Positions 18,447-27,006 are shown, counted from the first letter of the stretch. The stretch is DNA of 45,853 bases from an uncultured Acidimicrobiales bacterium (GCA_937991435.1 CALKPY010000005.1:1-45853); one strand, 5' to 3'. Notes: generated from the sequence alone by a model not told the origin. A program made the numbers and translations.

Positions 18447-18896
18447 CTACCAAGCGCCCTCGGGGGCGCCCATCTTCCAGACCATGAGCACAAACATCAC
18501 GGCGAGCCCAAGGTGCACCACGCCGCTTGCGATCTTGCGTTGTTTGTCGTCAACATTGAACACCTGCATCCACGTCGGTGGATATGCCGCGAGGGTCGCA
18601 GCCAATACCACCATCCAGATCGCGCCGCCGAGCGACAACCATCGCTGACCGAAATCCCAGAAGTCGTTACTCATGCCCACTAGGGCTCCGCCGGCGACGC
18701 CAGCGACCAACAAGCTCGGGAAGATCAGCGCACACAGCGAGGCCGCTACTGCCTCGGATGCGGCTCGCCCGCCACTGGTTCGGGCCTTTGACGCGAGAAC
18801 CGGCGCAGTAAAGGCCAGGCCCGCCCCCACAACGACTGCCACGAGGTGCACTAATCGCACAATGTTGTACGGCGTATCGCCAATAGCAGCAAGCAT
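18447..18896 (-). CDS. Four-helix membrane protein, unknown function
   Basis: A 149-residue protein with four predicted transmembrane helices (about 10-30, 48-70, 84-105 and 125-145). The N-terminal pattern IVRLVHLVAVVVGAGLAF resembles DUF2269-like membrane proteins, whose helices carry conserved His and Trp, but I cannot assign it firmly. It converges on parE with 12 bases between stops. A GC-rich hairpin near 18454-18469 lies inside its last codons and could slow transcription from parE, but has no T-tract. It is divergent from the RecB-like nuclease. Confidence 0.7.
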   Translation of the reverse strand: MLAAIGDTPYNIVRLVHLVAVVVGAGLAFTAPVLASKARTSGGRAASEAVAASLCALIFPSLLVAGVAGGALVGMSNDFWDFGQRWLSLGGAIWMVVLAATLAAYPPTWMQVFNVDDKQRKIASGVVHLGLAVMFVLMVWKMGAPEGAW

Positions 18897-18991
18897 CTTC
18901 CAACACTAGTCCCGCTGAACTCCCGCCCAGTAGCTCGTTCTCAATGGGCATGCGCTATACCTTGTCGCACGGGAGTGTTAGAACTACACCT

Positions 18992-19888
18992 ATGGAATTC
19001 ATGCCGGGCCCCGACCTCGTCGTTGCCGACGAGTTTGTCGCTCCCAGTGGCAATGATCTACGACCAAAACACCTCTCTCCATCGAGCTCGGGCATGTACC
19101 AACAGTGTCCCCGTAAGTGGCGCCACCGATACGTCGACCGGCTTCCTGACCCTCCCGGGGTTCCAGCGCTCGTCGGCACGTTCGCTCACCTTGTCCTCGA
19201 GCATCTCCTTCAGCTGCCAGCGGGCAGTCGGTCAAAACCGGCTGCCAAGAACCTCGCCCGAGCCTTGTGGCCAGAAATCGAAACCGAACCCGACTACAAG
19301 GCGCTCGCCCTTGACGTCGATCAAGCCCGCGCATTCCGTTGGCGCGCTTGGCAAGCGATTGAGGGTCTCTGGGCCCTCGAAGACCCCAACGAGACCGAAG
19401 TCCACGCCACAGAACAAGAGGTACAAGTCACTATCGGCAGCGTGCCATTCCGGGGCATCATCGACCGGCTCGACAGACGCAACGGCGAACTCGTCGTGAG
19501 CGACTACAAATCTGGCAAAGCGCCAAGCGACCGATTTCGAGACAAGCCGCTCAAACAGGTGCTCTACTACGCCGCCGCCGTACATGCATCAACGGGCGAA
19601 CGACCGCTGGGTGCTCAGCTGTTGTATCTCGGTCAGCGCTCACTCAAGATCCGAGTGACCGACGAACGCCTTCAGGCGGCCAACGACGATCTCGATGCCA
19701 CCTGGGCCCAGCTGACCTCTGATTGCGAACGCAACGAGTTCCGAGCAACGACGAGTGCGCTCTGTGCCTGGTGCCCGTTCATCGCACACTGTGACGAAGG
19801 TCAGGCCGAAGTCATCACTCGCAACGATGCGGGCCGGGTGCGCGCCGACGCACCAGCACTTGCCGTGATGTTCGCCACTACCGCCTAA
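18992..19888 (+). CDS. RecB-family PD-(D/E)XK nuclease with probable 4Fe-4S cluster
   Basis: A 298-residue standalone nuclease. It has GTFAHLVLEHLL (motif I His), GIIDRLD followed by LVVSDYKSGKAP (the D...DxK catalytic core), and a Q-rich helix KQVLYYAAAVH. Four cysteines, one near the N-terminus (QQCPRKW, about residue 39) and three at the C-terminus (CAWCPFIAHC, about 258-267), match the split Fe-S cluster of AddB/Cas4-type nucleases. No helicase or Cas gene lies beside it. The start is uncertain: ATG 18992, ATG 19001 or ATG 18944 are all in frame; 18992 is chosen as lying just before the family-like region. The likely role is DNA end processing; the partner is unknown. Confidence 0.85.
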   Translation: MEFMPGPDLVVADEFVAPSGNDLRPKHLSPSSSGMYQQCPRKWRHRYVDRLPDPPGVPALVGTFAHLVLEHLLQLPAGSRSKPAAKNLARALWPEIETEPDYKALALDVDQARAFRWRAWQAIEGLWALEDPNETEVHATEQEVQVTIGSVPFRGIIDRLDRRNGELVVSDYKSGKAPSDRFRDKPLKQVLYYAAAVHASTGERPLGAQLLYLGQRSLKIRVTDERLQAANDDLDATWAQLTSDCERNEFRATTSALCAWCPFIAHCDEGQAEVITRNDAGRVRADAPALAVMFATTA

Positions 19889-19906
19889 ATTGCGGCCCCG
19901 CGTCGT

Positions 19907-20089
19907 TTAGCGCCGCGAAACCCTGATATTGGTGCGGAACCAGCGCCAGAACAGCGACGCAGCCACCGCTCCGCCGAGTGCGCTTAGCGCCACAAGCTTG
20001 ACTAGCTGATCATCGGCTGGCGCGGGCATTGGTGTGACCATGGGCCGATCGAAACGATCATCGCCCGCACCTGAACGTTCCGCCTCCAT
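19907..20089 (-). CDS. Small single-helix membrane protein (hypothetical)
   Basis: A possible 60-residue protein with an acidic N-terminus, one hydrophobic helix (VKLVALSALGGAVAASLFW) and a basic C-terminal tail RTNIRVSRR, which fits a C-tail-in topology by the positive-inside rule. ATG 20089 is preferred over the open frame to 20137 because it trims a Cys/Met-rich stretch unlike a coding start. It converges with the nuclease gene (18 nt) and fills an otherwise empty interval. There is no recognised family, and it could be a chance frame. Confidence 0.45.
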   Translation of the reverse strand: MEAERSGAGDDRFDRPMVTPMPAPADDQLVKLVALSALGGAVAASLFWRWFRTNIRVSRR

Positions 20090-20165
20090 ACACGAAAGAT
20101 ACCCGACCATCATCGTGGACAAGCTGCGCCAGATCATTTTGCCGCTCGCGTTCCATTTACCTTGC

Positions 20166-20181
20166 GAACGTATTACCGTTC
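20166..20181. promoter_or_regulatory. Inverted repeat upstream of the CAP-domain gene
   Basis: GAACG (20166-20170) and CGTTC (20177-20181) flank TATTAC, a five-base dyad 34 bases before ATG 20215, in the interval shared with the divergent small gene. The AT-rich centre could overlap a -10 element. An operator is possible; the evidence is symmetry and position only. Confidence 0.3.
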
Positions 20182-20214
20182 CGTGACGGCGTCCCTGCGA
20201 TGCCTCACTTTCTC

Positions 20215-21519
20215 ATGACTACTCAACGCCCCCGACCAGAGACATCGTCTCGTCCAACCGCTTCTGTGCCCATCCTGGGGCTGATTTCCGCGGCAGTACT
20301 TCTCGTGGTGCTCCTTGCCTCGCTCGGCTCTGACAAGCCCGGGTCCCGCGATGTCATGACTGCCGCAAACGGAGTCGTGTTCTTCGCCACCGATGGGGAC
20401 GTCGCCCCGGCGAGCGAGTTCGATATGGGCGGAGCTGCGAATGTCGCCGACGGCATGGCCCTCGGCGCCGCGGGGGCGCAAGATCCCGTCGACACGGCCG
20501 CCGAACCAGCGTCGACGCCCACCCAGATCCCACTACAGGCCCCGGTTCCAACCACCGTGGCCACTCTCGCTCCCGCTGTACCAGCGGTACCCGAAGGACT
20601 TCCCGCTCGACCGACGGCAACGTCGCTTGCGCTCGTCCCCGCCGTGCCTCTCGAAACCGAAACTCCGGAGCCAGCCACCCTGCCTCTCGACGTCGCCGAC
20701 GCAACTCCAACCACGACCACAGCGGCTTCGATGACCGAAAAGGCCGATACGGGCGACAACACTGCTCCAACAACAGGCGCATTCTCCAATCCAACCAATG
20801 CAGAGGCGGCGCTCAGCAACGAGCCGACCGACGAAACAAGTTCGACCGTCGAGTTCAGCGACGACAGCACAGAGTCGACGACAGACGACCAAAACGACAG
20901 CGCCGACAACGACAACACCGACAACAACAGCACCGACGACGAGACCACCAGCGGAGCCCAGGCAGCGGTTCGTGCAACAACAACAGCGCAGGCAGCCGGC
21001 GCCACAACTCTGACTACGAGCGCAACGGTCGAGCCGACCGCATCTCCGGTTCCGACTGAAGCACCCACTTCCGCACCTGAGCCGACGGCAACCCCACAGC
21101 CGACAGCGACGGTCACACCGCTGCCAACACCCACAACGCTTGCCGCGGCCTCGCCCGCGTCGCTCGAGCAATATGTGCTCGCCGAACTCAACGATGTGCG
21201 CCAACGCAACGGCTTGGCGGCCCTGACGCTGAGCCCCGAGGTTTCACTGATCTCGCGTGAATGGTCCGCCCAGATGGCTGCGAACGGTTCCATATCGCAT
21301 CGCGACGCCGCTGCTCTCGGCCTAATGCTGCCTCGCAATTGGCGGGCTTGGGGCGAAAATGTCGCGGTCGGGCCCGATGCGCAACAAGCTCAAAATGCTC
21401 TTGAGCTGAGCCCGGGGCACTTCAAGAACATGGTCGATCCTCGATTCACCCACGTCGGTGTCGGCATCGTCGTACGAGACGGTTACACGTGGATCACACA
21501 AAACTTCGTGGGCTTCTGA
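20215..21519 (+). CDS. Membrane-anchored CAP/SCP-domain surface protein
   Basis: A 434-residue protein: short tail (MTTQRPRPE), transmembrane helix at about 17-37 ending SDKPG, a linker of about 260 residues rich in Ala, Thr, Pro, Asp and Asn (including APAVPAVPEG and a D/N/T-rich stretch), then a CAP domain at about 315-434. The CAP signatures are LNDVRQRNGL, SHRDAAAL, WGENVAVG and LSPGHFKNMV...THVGVGI, so the His-Glu-His cavity residues are kept. Bacterial CAP (YkwD-like) proteins are extracellular and their activity is poorly defined. ATG 20215 is preferred over ATG 20200 because the N-terminus then aligns with the protein starting at 12769. Confidence 0.88.
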   Translation: MTTQRPRPETSSRPTASVPILGLISAAVLLVVLLASLGSDKPGSRDVMTAANGVVFFATDGDVAPASEFDMGGAANVADGMALGAAGAQDPVDTAAEPASTPTQIPLQAPVPTTVATLAPAVPAVPEGLPARPTATSLALVPAVPLETETPEPATLPLDVADATPTTTTAASMTEKADTGDNTAPTTGAFSNPTNAEAALSNEPTDETSSTVEFSDDSTESTTDDQNDSADNDNTDNNSTDDETTSGAQAAVRATTTAQAAGATTLTTSATVEPTASPVPTEAPTSAPEPTATPQPTATVTPLPTPTTLAAASPASLEQYVLAELNDVRQRNGLAALTLSPEVSLISREWSAQMAANGSISHRDAAALGLMLPRNWRAWGENVAVGPDAQQAQNALELSPGHFKNMVDPRFTHVGVGIVVRDGYTWITQNFVGF

Positions 21520-21559
21520 CAAGCGCACCGCATCGCAGATCGGGCACCTGAACGCGAGT

Positions 21560-22699
21560 TCAGCGCCAAGCGTGCCACAGGGCAGGCATCAACGCGGCAT
21601 GACCGCTCGAGGTCAGCCTGCCGAGCTCGTCGACAACTTCTGCGTCGGTGAGTATCTCAATCGCAATGCCAAAAGCCCATTCGACGTATTCTCGATCGGC
21701 CTTGTCGACCGTTGTGGATACTTCTGGGCACCGGTTCACGAAGCCAACCATCGACGCCCCAGACACATCGGCACCAACGCCAGCCCTCCACAGACCCAAG
21801 CCGGCCCCCAACCAGTCAGCCCACTCCAGAAACAACAGTGCGTCGAACTCTTCTGTTGCTAACCCAGGAACCGCGGCGGTGACAACGGCTAACCATGCGT
21901 TCTCCGCTGAGTTTGAGCGCAGATTCTGCAGTTCTGATTCAGGAACTGCCGACTTCAGGGTCGCACGCGCTGCTTTGTTCGCCCGAGCGAACTCTTCTTC
22001 GGTCAGCCCTCGCAACGGATCGGTGTCCGTATCAGCAGATTGCAGCGCGGCAAGACGCCCATGAGTGCTTGTAGCGAGCCAGGCCGACGCCACCCACGAG
22101 TTGGCAATAACCGAAGCCGATCGAGGAGCTGGATGGTCAAGCGCGTAGCGCCATGCTTGTTGAACCTCGTCGATCGCTGCTTCGATCGAGAGTTCTTCGG
22201 TCACGATCCGCGAAGTCGCAGACTCATCGTGTTCAATCGCTTCGATGATTTGCGCCGGATCCCCCGCAACTCGAAGATCGGCAACGCCGGTATCGGCGTC
22301 GATCTCGATAAGCAGTGAATGGTCTTGTTCGTCGCCGACTCCGAACCCGAGAACAATCGATCGCCCGCCGCGATCGGTCACCGACCGAGCTGAACGCAGC
22401 TGTGAACGACCAAACTTGTGCAGGGGCGCTGCGACCTTCACTAGGTTCTCGGCCGCGGTGGAAAATCGAATAGCGATTGATGCTGGAGCGACCGTCGTCA
22501 AGGCTCGCGCTAACACGGCTGCCTCGCCGGTTTTTGCTTCCTGACAGGCAAGCGCGAATGCCTCGACATCATCGTCGGTAGCGAGGAGAGGCGCGAGCCC
22601 GCTCGCCCATGCTTCGATCTGACTGGTAGCGAGATCGTTGAGCAAGACAGCTTGCTGAAGAACTTCGTCGCACCATGCTGGACGTTCGTGTGCTTGCAC
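21560..22699 (-). CDS. Conserved hypothetical protein (379 aa)
   Basis: A soluble, acidic, helix-rich protein with no signal peptide or membrane segment. A central strand-rich stretch, SIVLGFGVGDEQDHSLLIEIDADTG (about residues 112-136), resembles a motif in uncharacterised actinobacterial proteins (xLGxGxxxxHxLLxxID). The remainder is Ala/Glu-rich and ends ALMPALWHAWR. I do not recognise a function. The start is GTG 22699, 50 bp from the divergent mutM ATG, so a shared regulatory region is likely. It converges with the CAP gene, with 40 nt between stops. Confidence 0.8.
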   Translation of the reverse strand: MQAHERPAWCDEVLQQAVLLNDLATSQIEAWASGLAPLLATDDDVEAFALACQEAKTGEAAVLARALTTVAPASIAIRFSTAAENLVKVAAPLHKFGRSQLRSARSVTDRGGRSIVLGFGVGDEQDHSLLIEIDADTGVADLRVAGDPAQIIEAIEHDESATSRIVTEELSIEAAIDEVQQAWRYALDHPAPRSASVIANSWVASAWLATSTHGRLAALQSADTDTDPLRGLTEEEFARANKAARATLKSAVPESELQNLRSNSAENAWLAVVTAAVPGLATEEFDALLFLEWADWLGAGLGLWRAGVGADVSGASMVGFVNRCPEVSTTVDKADREYVEWAFGIAIEILTDAEVVDELGRLTSSGHAALMPALWHAWR

Positions 22700-22749
22700 T
22701 GATCAGGTCTACCGTCGAGGCTGACCAGAACCCACCAAATCGAGGACCA

Positions 22750-23547
22750 ATGCCAGAGTTGCCCGAAGTCGAGACCATTCGCACGCAACTGGCGCCCCTT
22801 GTCATCGGCCAGACCATTGTCGATGCATCAAGCCACGAATCTGACAAGTTCATCGAAGCTCGCAACACCATTGGAAGCACCATCACCATGGTTGACCGCC
22901 TCGGCAAATATCTGCTCTTCGCGCTCGATGATGACCGCGAGCTCATCGTGCATCTCGGCATGACGGGCACGCTTGCCGTTCGCCGCCCCAACAACGAAAG
23001 CCATGTACGGGCCACAATGCACTTTGTTGCCGACAAGGCATTGATCTTTCGTGATGTTCGTCGATTCGGCCGTATCCGAGTGGTTGCCGCTGGTGACTAC
23101 TCAACAATCGCGACCTTGAATGCGCTTGGACCGGAGCCTCTCGGACCTGGGTTTACCCCCGAGGGTCTACACGTCGCGATCAAGGCCAGCAGCAGGCGAC
23201 TCAAGACGCAGTTACTAAGCCAACGCCCTGTGGCGGGAATCGGCAATATCTACGCGGACGAGGCGCTCTGGCTGGCGCAAATACACCCTGCTGTGCGATC
23301 GATCAGCAGACCTCAGGCAACTCGGTTACACGAAGCAATTTGCAGCGTGCTTGCCGGCGCGATCACCAATGGCGGCACGACGCTGCGCGACTACCGCACC
23401 GCCACCGGCGAGAAGGGCTCAAATCAGTTTCACCTGAACTGCTACGGCTTGTCGGGCGAACCATGTGCCCGATGTGGCACCCAGTTGCGTTCAAAGGTCT
23501 ATGACGCCCGCACCACGACCTGGTGCCCATCGTGCCAGCGTCGTTAG
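22750..23547 (+). CDS. mutM: Formamidopyrimidine-DNA glycosylase MutM (Fpg)
   Basis: A 265-residue bifunctional glycosylase/AP lyase that removes 8-oxoguanine and formamidopyrimidines. It starts MPELPEVETIR, giving the catalytic Pro2 and Glu3, and has the conserved lysine in VDRLGKYLLF. The helix-two-turn-helix region is VAGIGNIYADEALW, and the C-terminal zinc finger is CARCGTQL...TTWCPSCQRR with four cysteines. ATG 22750 is chosen over the frame from 22675 because Pro2 must follow Met1, and GAGGA sits just upstream. A strong terminator follows at 23624. Confidence 0.96.
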   Translation: MPELPEVETIRTQLAPLVIGQTIVDASSHESDKFIEARNTIGSTITMVDRLGKYLLFALDDDRELIVHLGMTGTLAVRRPNNESHVRATMHFVADKALIFRDVRRFGRIRVVAAGDYSTIATLNALGPEPLGPGFTPEGLHVAIKASSRRLKTQLLSQRPVAGIGNIYADEALWLAQIHPAVRSISRPQATRLHEAICSVLAGAITNGGTTLRDYRTATGEKGSNQFHLNCYGLSGEPCARCGTQLRSKVYDARTTTWCPSCQRR

Positions 23548-23623
23548 GTCGACAGAGGCTGTTGTGTCTGCGCCAAGAGCGTGCGACACTATCGGAGCTG
23601 CGGGCGGAGTAGGTCCATCAGCG

Positions 23624-23664
23624 ACAGCGTGGCCGGGCGATTCGCCCGGCCGCTGTTGTGTTTT
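23624..23664 (+). terminator. Intrinsic terminator after mutM
   Basis: ACAGC, a two-base bulge (GT) and GGCCGGGCG (23624-23639) pair with CGCCCGGCC and GCTGT (23643-23656) across the loop ATT. TGTGTTTT follows directly. A 14-bp GC-rich stem plus a U-rich run is a textbook Rho-independent terminator, ending the mutM transcript before the lipoprotein gene at 23717. Confidence 0.85.
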
Positions 23665-23716
23665 ACCTGCTTCGGCCCGACCCCAGATCGGCGGCGGCCA
23701 CGGTTACATTCGTGCC

Positions 23717-25138
23717 GTGCGACGCCTTGTCCCGGTCTTGATCGGAATCTGCCTTTTTGTGGCGGCTTGTAGTGGATCCAGCGACACCGACGAGGCCAGT
23801 GCTCGTGCGACGCCGACTGCGCCCCAGGCGCAGATTCTGCCGCCCGCTGACCTTGGCGAATCAGATACGTTGACCGACCCCGAAACGGCCGAGGTAGAAG
23901 ATGACGGACGTCTCGTCGTACAAGATGCGGCCGATCAACTCGCCACAATGCTCCCCGACGGTTCAGAGGTCGAGCTGTTGACCGACGATCCGACCAAGCG
24001 CCACACGCAACCCAGCTGGGCCCCCGACGGGTCACGCGTCGCTTGGGTGTCGGTCGATCGAACCACTGGAGCAAGCTCACTTGACACCGATCGCTTCGAC
24101 CGAAGCGATTTGCGCACCGTCGAACTCGACACGGTGCCGTTTTACCTGTATTGGGATCCGAGCGCAGAACGGGTTGCTCATCTCAGCCCATCGGCCGGCG
24201 GTATCGATCTTGGCGTCGCCGAACCCCTGTCCGAAGAACCAGGCACAAGGCGGATTGACCGCGGGAGCCCATTTTTCTTTTCGTGGGGGCCCGACGGCGA
24301 CGAACTAATCGTCAACGCTTCTGGATTTCGATTTGATCGCATCGACCTCGGAAGCGCAACGATCATCGTCGATGAGTTCCCCGGCAAGTTCGGCGCTCCT
24401 ACGTGGCTTCCCGATGGCTCGGTCGTCTATGCCGACTCCGATGACGACGGCCAATATCTCGTGACGACCGGAGCAAGCGGCGAAGGCCGGCGACCTTTGA
24501 TCAGCTACCAAGGCGAGCTGCGGTTCGCGGTGAGCAACGAAGGAAATCGCATAGCCATGCAGGCGACCCCGTCACGACAAGATAACGGGGTTGTTACCGC
24601 ATCATTTGGCGCCGCGGACGACTTGCAGACACAAACCATTGTGTTGCAGGACCCAACCCCGACTCCCGAGTTCGATGCATCTCTTGACGCTGTTGAACCG
24701 CTTATCCCTGGCGTTCCGTACATCATGGGCACCTTTGGCGGCGAGCCGTTCCAGCTCTCAAGCGAACCCGCCATAGCGCTGCTGCCCAGCCCAAACGGGC
24801 AGTCGACCGCGTGGCTCGAAGCCGAGCAGCGCGGCGACGGGACCCTGCGCTGGCACTTCGACATCAACGGGCAGGCCGCCAGATCCTTTGCGTTTGTTCC
24901 GTCAGCCGAGACCGCGCAAAACTACCTGCCATTTTTTGACCAGTACAGCCAAAGCCACGACTTCTGGTCGCCCAGCGGACGTTTCTTTGTGTTTGCCGGG
25001 CGCCCCGCAGGCACCGATGAGCTCGACGGAATTTGGGTATTCGACACCACGACTGGAACCCCAGAACGAATCGCCGACGGCGTGTTCGCCGCATTCACCC
25101 GCACCCCTGAAGCCGGCGGAGCCGCTTCGGCGTTGTGA
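23717..25138 (+). CDS. Lipoprotein with TolB-like beta-propeller repeats
   Basis: A 473-residue secreted lipoprotein. The signal peptide RRLVPVLIGICLFVAAC gives a lipobox with Cys at about residue 18, followed by a Ser/Asp/Ala-rich linker. From about 90 come WD40/TolB-type repeats such as HTQPSWAPDGSRVAWVS, FFFSWGPDGDELIVNA, APTWLPDGSVVYADSDDDG and DFWSPSGRFFVFAGRP. GTG 23717 is used because the signal peptide starts there; the frame open to 23465 overlaps mutM and its terminator. It is probably a cell-surface propeller for protein or ligand contact; no partner is evident nearby. Confidence 0.87.
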   Translation: MRRLVPVLIGICLFVAACSGSSDTDEASARATPTAPQAQILPPADLGESDTLTDPETAEVEDDGRLVVQDAADQLATMLPDGSEVELLTDDPTKRHTQPSWAPDGSRVAWVSVDRTTGASSLDTDRFDRSDLRTVELDTVPFYLYWDPSAERVAHLSPSAGGIDLGVAEPLSEEPGTRRIDRGSPFFFSWGPDGDELIVNASGFRFDRIDLGSATIIVDEFPGKFGAPTWLPDGSVVYADSDDDGQYLVTTGASGEGRRPLISYQGELRFAVSNEGNRIAMQATPSRQDNGVVTASFGAADDLQTQTIVLQDPTPTPEFDASLDAVEPLIPGVPYIMGTFGGEPFQLSSEPAIALLPSPNGQSTAWLEAEQRGDGTLRWHFDINGQAARSFAFVPSAETAQNYLPFFDQYSQSHDFWSPSGRFFVFAGRPAGTDELDGIWVFDTTTGTPERIADGVFAAFTRTPEAGGAASAL

Positions 25139-25183
25139 CAAACCCCCACGAAACAGCCCTCACCAAGCAGCAGGTGATGCGAG

Positions 25184-26023
25184 CTAGGTGATCGTGACTT
25201 CGCCGCTCACCAATGTCACGGCATCTCCGCCAACCCAGATACGGGCTTGGTGGTCGCGTTCGACATAGATTCGACCGTCGCGACCGATTTCGCGGCCCTG
25301 AGAGGCCACATAGCGATCACCGATTCGTCGTGACGCGATCAGCCATTGCGCAAGCGATCCATTGAGGCTGCCCGTCACAGGGTCTTCGCGAGTTCCGCCA
25401 GCATCGAAAAAGGCTCGTACGACAAGCTGGGCATCTTCGCTGGAGTTCGGCCCCGCCACTGCCGCAACACCAACCTCGGGCAGCCGCGGATCGATTATCG
25501 GTGCCAGGTTGCGCACCTTTGACGGGTCATCGAGCAAGACCCCGACCCATCCGGGACCATTGTCAATCCAGGCCATGTCGACAACATCAGCGGCGGCGAC
25601 CCCCAATGCTTTGACGAGGAGTTCCCGGTCGTCGACAGCGACCGGCCCAGAGCGCGTTAGCTCCGGGGTGACGAACGCCCAGCGTCCGTCGTCGTTGCGC
25701 AAATTGACCAACCCGGCTTCGCATTGCTGAATCAGATTCGACCGACCCTCGGCGCCATAGCGCTCGACCCACGCATGACAGGTTCCGATCGTCGGGTGAC
25801 CGGCAAAAGGAAGCTCCGCAGCCGGCGTGAAAATACGAACGCGGTAGTCAGCTTCTGAAGCGGTCGGCGTTTGCACAAACGTGGTCTCAGACAGGTTTGT
25901 CCACGAGGCGAAACGTTGCATCTCAGCCACCGTGAGATCGTCGGCGTCGAACACGACAGCTACCGGGTTACCCATACCCCGAACGCTCGTGAAGACATCG
26001 ACCTGCCGAAAGGGCCTACTCAT
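25184..26023 (-). CDS. PhzF-family isomerase/epimerase-like protein
   Basis: A 279-residue PhzF-family protein. The N-terminus QVDVFTSVRGMGNPVAVVFDA, the catalytic-type glutamate Glu46 in NLSETTFVQ, ELPFAGHPTIGTCHAW and the C-terminal-half REDPVTGSLNGSLA are all family marks. PhzF itself isomerises trans-2,3-dihydro-3-hydroxyanthranilate in phenazine synthesis. No phenazine genes are here, so this is a paralogue of unknown substrate, as in most genomes. It ends convergently with the lipoprotein gene and lies seven bases downstream of map, so it is probably co-transcribed after map. Confidence 0.88.
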   Translation of the reverse strand: MSRPFRQVDVFTSVRGMGNPVAVVFDADDLTVAEMQRFASWTNLSETTFVQTPTASEADYRVRIFTPAAELPFAGHPTIGTCHAWVERYGAEGRSNLIQQCEAGLVNLRNDDGRWAFVTPELTRSGPVAVDDRELLVKALGVAAADVVDMAWIDNGPGWVGVLLDDPSKVRNLAPIIDPRLPEVGVAAVAGPNSSEDAQLVVRAFFDAGGTREDPVTGSLNGSLAQWLIASRRIGDRYVASQGREIGRDGRIYVERDHQARIWVGGDAVTLVSGEVTIT

Positions 26024-26030
26024 CTCAGGC

Positions 26031-26966
26031 TCAGGTGGCGTAGATATCGGCTGCGCATTCGCCGCCAGGAGTGACCGTTGTGAGCTCGACGCCGTCTGCG
26101 GTGACGATCATCGTGTGTTCGAATTGCGCCGTGCGTCGTCCGTCGCTTGTCGCCGCGGTCCAGTCGTCGTCCCAGAGCACAAAGTCGATCCCACCGAGGG
26201 TGAGCATGGGCTCGATGGTGAAGCTCATGCCCGACTCCATCTTCTTGGTGAAGCGTGGTTGGTAGTAGTGCGGAATCTGCAGATTCGAGTGGAACTCGGT
26301 GCCAACCCCGTGGCCAATGAAATCACGCACGACACCCAACCGATGCTTTTCTGCGTGGGTCTGTATCGCCCGACCAATCGCGTTGAACGGTTGCCCTGGG
26401 GCAACAACATTGATTGCTTCGTACATCGCGATGCGTGTTTCACGTACCAACATGGTCGAAACCTCATCGACATCGCCGACAAGAAAGGTGCAGCTCGTGT
26501 CGCCATGCACCCCATCGAGAAAGATCGTGACGTCAATGTTGATGATGTCACCATCGCGAAGCTGGCGTGTATCGGGGATGCCGTGGCAGATGATCTCATT
26601 CACCGACGTGCACACCGACTTCGGAAACCCTCGGTAGTTGAGGGGACTTGGGTACCCGCCGCGAGAAACGATCTCGTCGTGCACGCGGGCGTCGATGGCA
26701 TCGGTTGGGGTTCCGGGAACAGCAAGCGTTCCGGCGATCATGAGAACTTCCGCGGCAGCTGCACCCGCCCGGCGCATAGATGCGATTTCGTCGGGCGTGC
26801 GCACCACATCTGACACCGATGGGCCCGGATCGCCCGAAAGCGCATAGGGCGGCCTTGCTACTGTTGCAGGAACAGAACGACGGGGACCGATCATTCCAGG
26901 CTGAACCGGCGGTTCGGACGGCGGAGCAAGCGTTGCCGTTGCTCCCTTACGCTTTCGCTTAGCCAT
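26031..26966 (-). CDS. map: Type I methionine aminopeptidase with N-terminal extension
   Basis: A 311-residue enzyme that removes the initiator methionine. The catalytic domain starts near residue 55 (VVRTPDEIASMRRAGAAAAEVL). Metal ligands fall in INIDVTIFLDGVHGDTS (two Asp), IGHGVGTEFHSN (His), FTIEPM (Glu) and QFEHTM (Glu). The first 55 residues are basic then proline-rich (APPSEPPVQPG), like the extended actinobacterial type 1c (MapB) enzymes, whose extension is thought to aid ribosome association. ATG 26966 directly follows an in-frame GTG at 26969; either may be used. It is transcribed towards phzF. Confidence 0.94.
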   Translation of the reverse strand: MAKRKRKGATATLAPPSEPPVQPGMIGPRRSVPATVARPPYALSGDPGPSVSDVVRTPDEIASMRRAGAAAAEVLMIAGTLAVPGTPTDAIDARVHDEIVSRGGYPSPLNYRGFPKSVCTSVNEIICHGIPDTRQLRDGDIINIDVTIFLDGVHGDTSCTFLVGDVDEVSTMLVRETRIAMYEAINVVAPGQPFNAIGRAIQTHAEKHRLGVVRDFIGHGVGTEFHSNLQIPHYYQPRFTKKMESGMSFTIEPMLTLGGIDFVLWDDDWTAATSDGRRTAQFEHTMIVTADGVELTTVTPGGECAADIYAT

Positions 26967-27006
26967 CACGCCACTGTAGGACCGAGTTGCCCGAGTGCTG
27001 CGGGCT

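Noticed and set aside
18454-18469. GC-rich hairpin as a terminator for the topoisomerase operon
   Set aside because: Only a six-bp stem with no T-tract, and it lies within the last codons of the convergent gene.
20223-21338. 371-residue Val/Ser/Gly-rich minus-strand frame
   Set aside because: It mirrors the Ala/Thr/Asp-rich linker of the CAP protein; low complexity on one strand opens the other. The CAP domain fixes the plus strand.
21548-21563. CTGAAC-GCGA-GTTCAG hairpin between convergent genes
   Set aside because: A six-bp stem without a U-run; too weak to call a terminator.
25184-26023. Phenazine biosynthesis
   Set aside because: A PhzF homologue alone is common; none of phzA, B, C, D, E or G lies nearby.
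25881-26813. 310-residue plus-strand frame spanning phzF and map
   Set aside because: It crosses two well-recognised minus-strand genes and has no family features.
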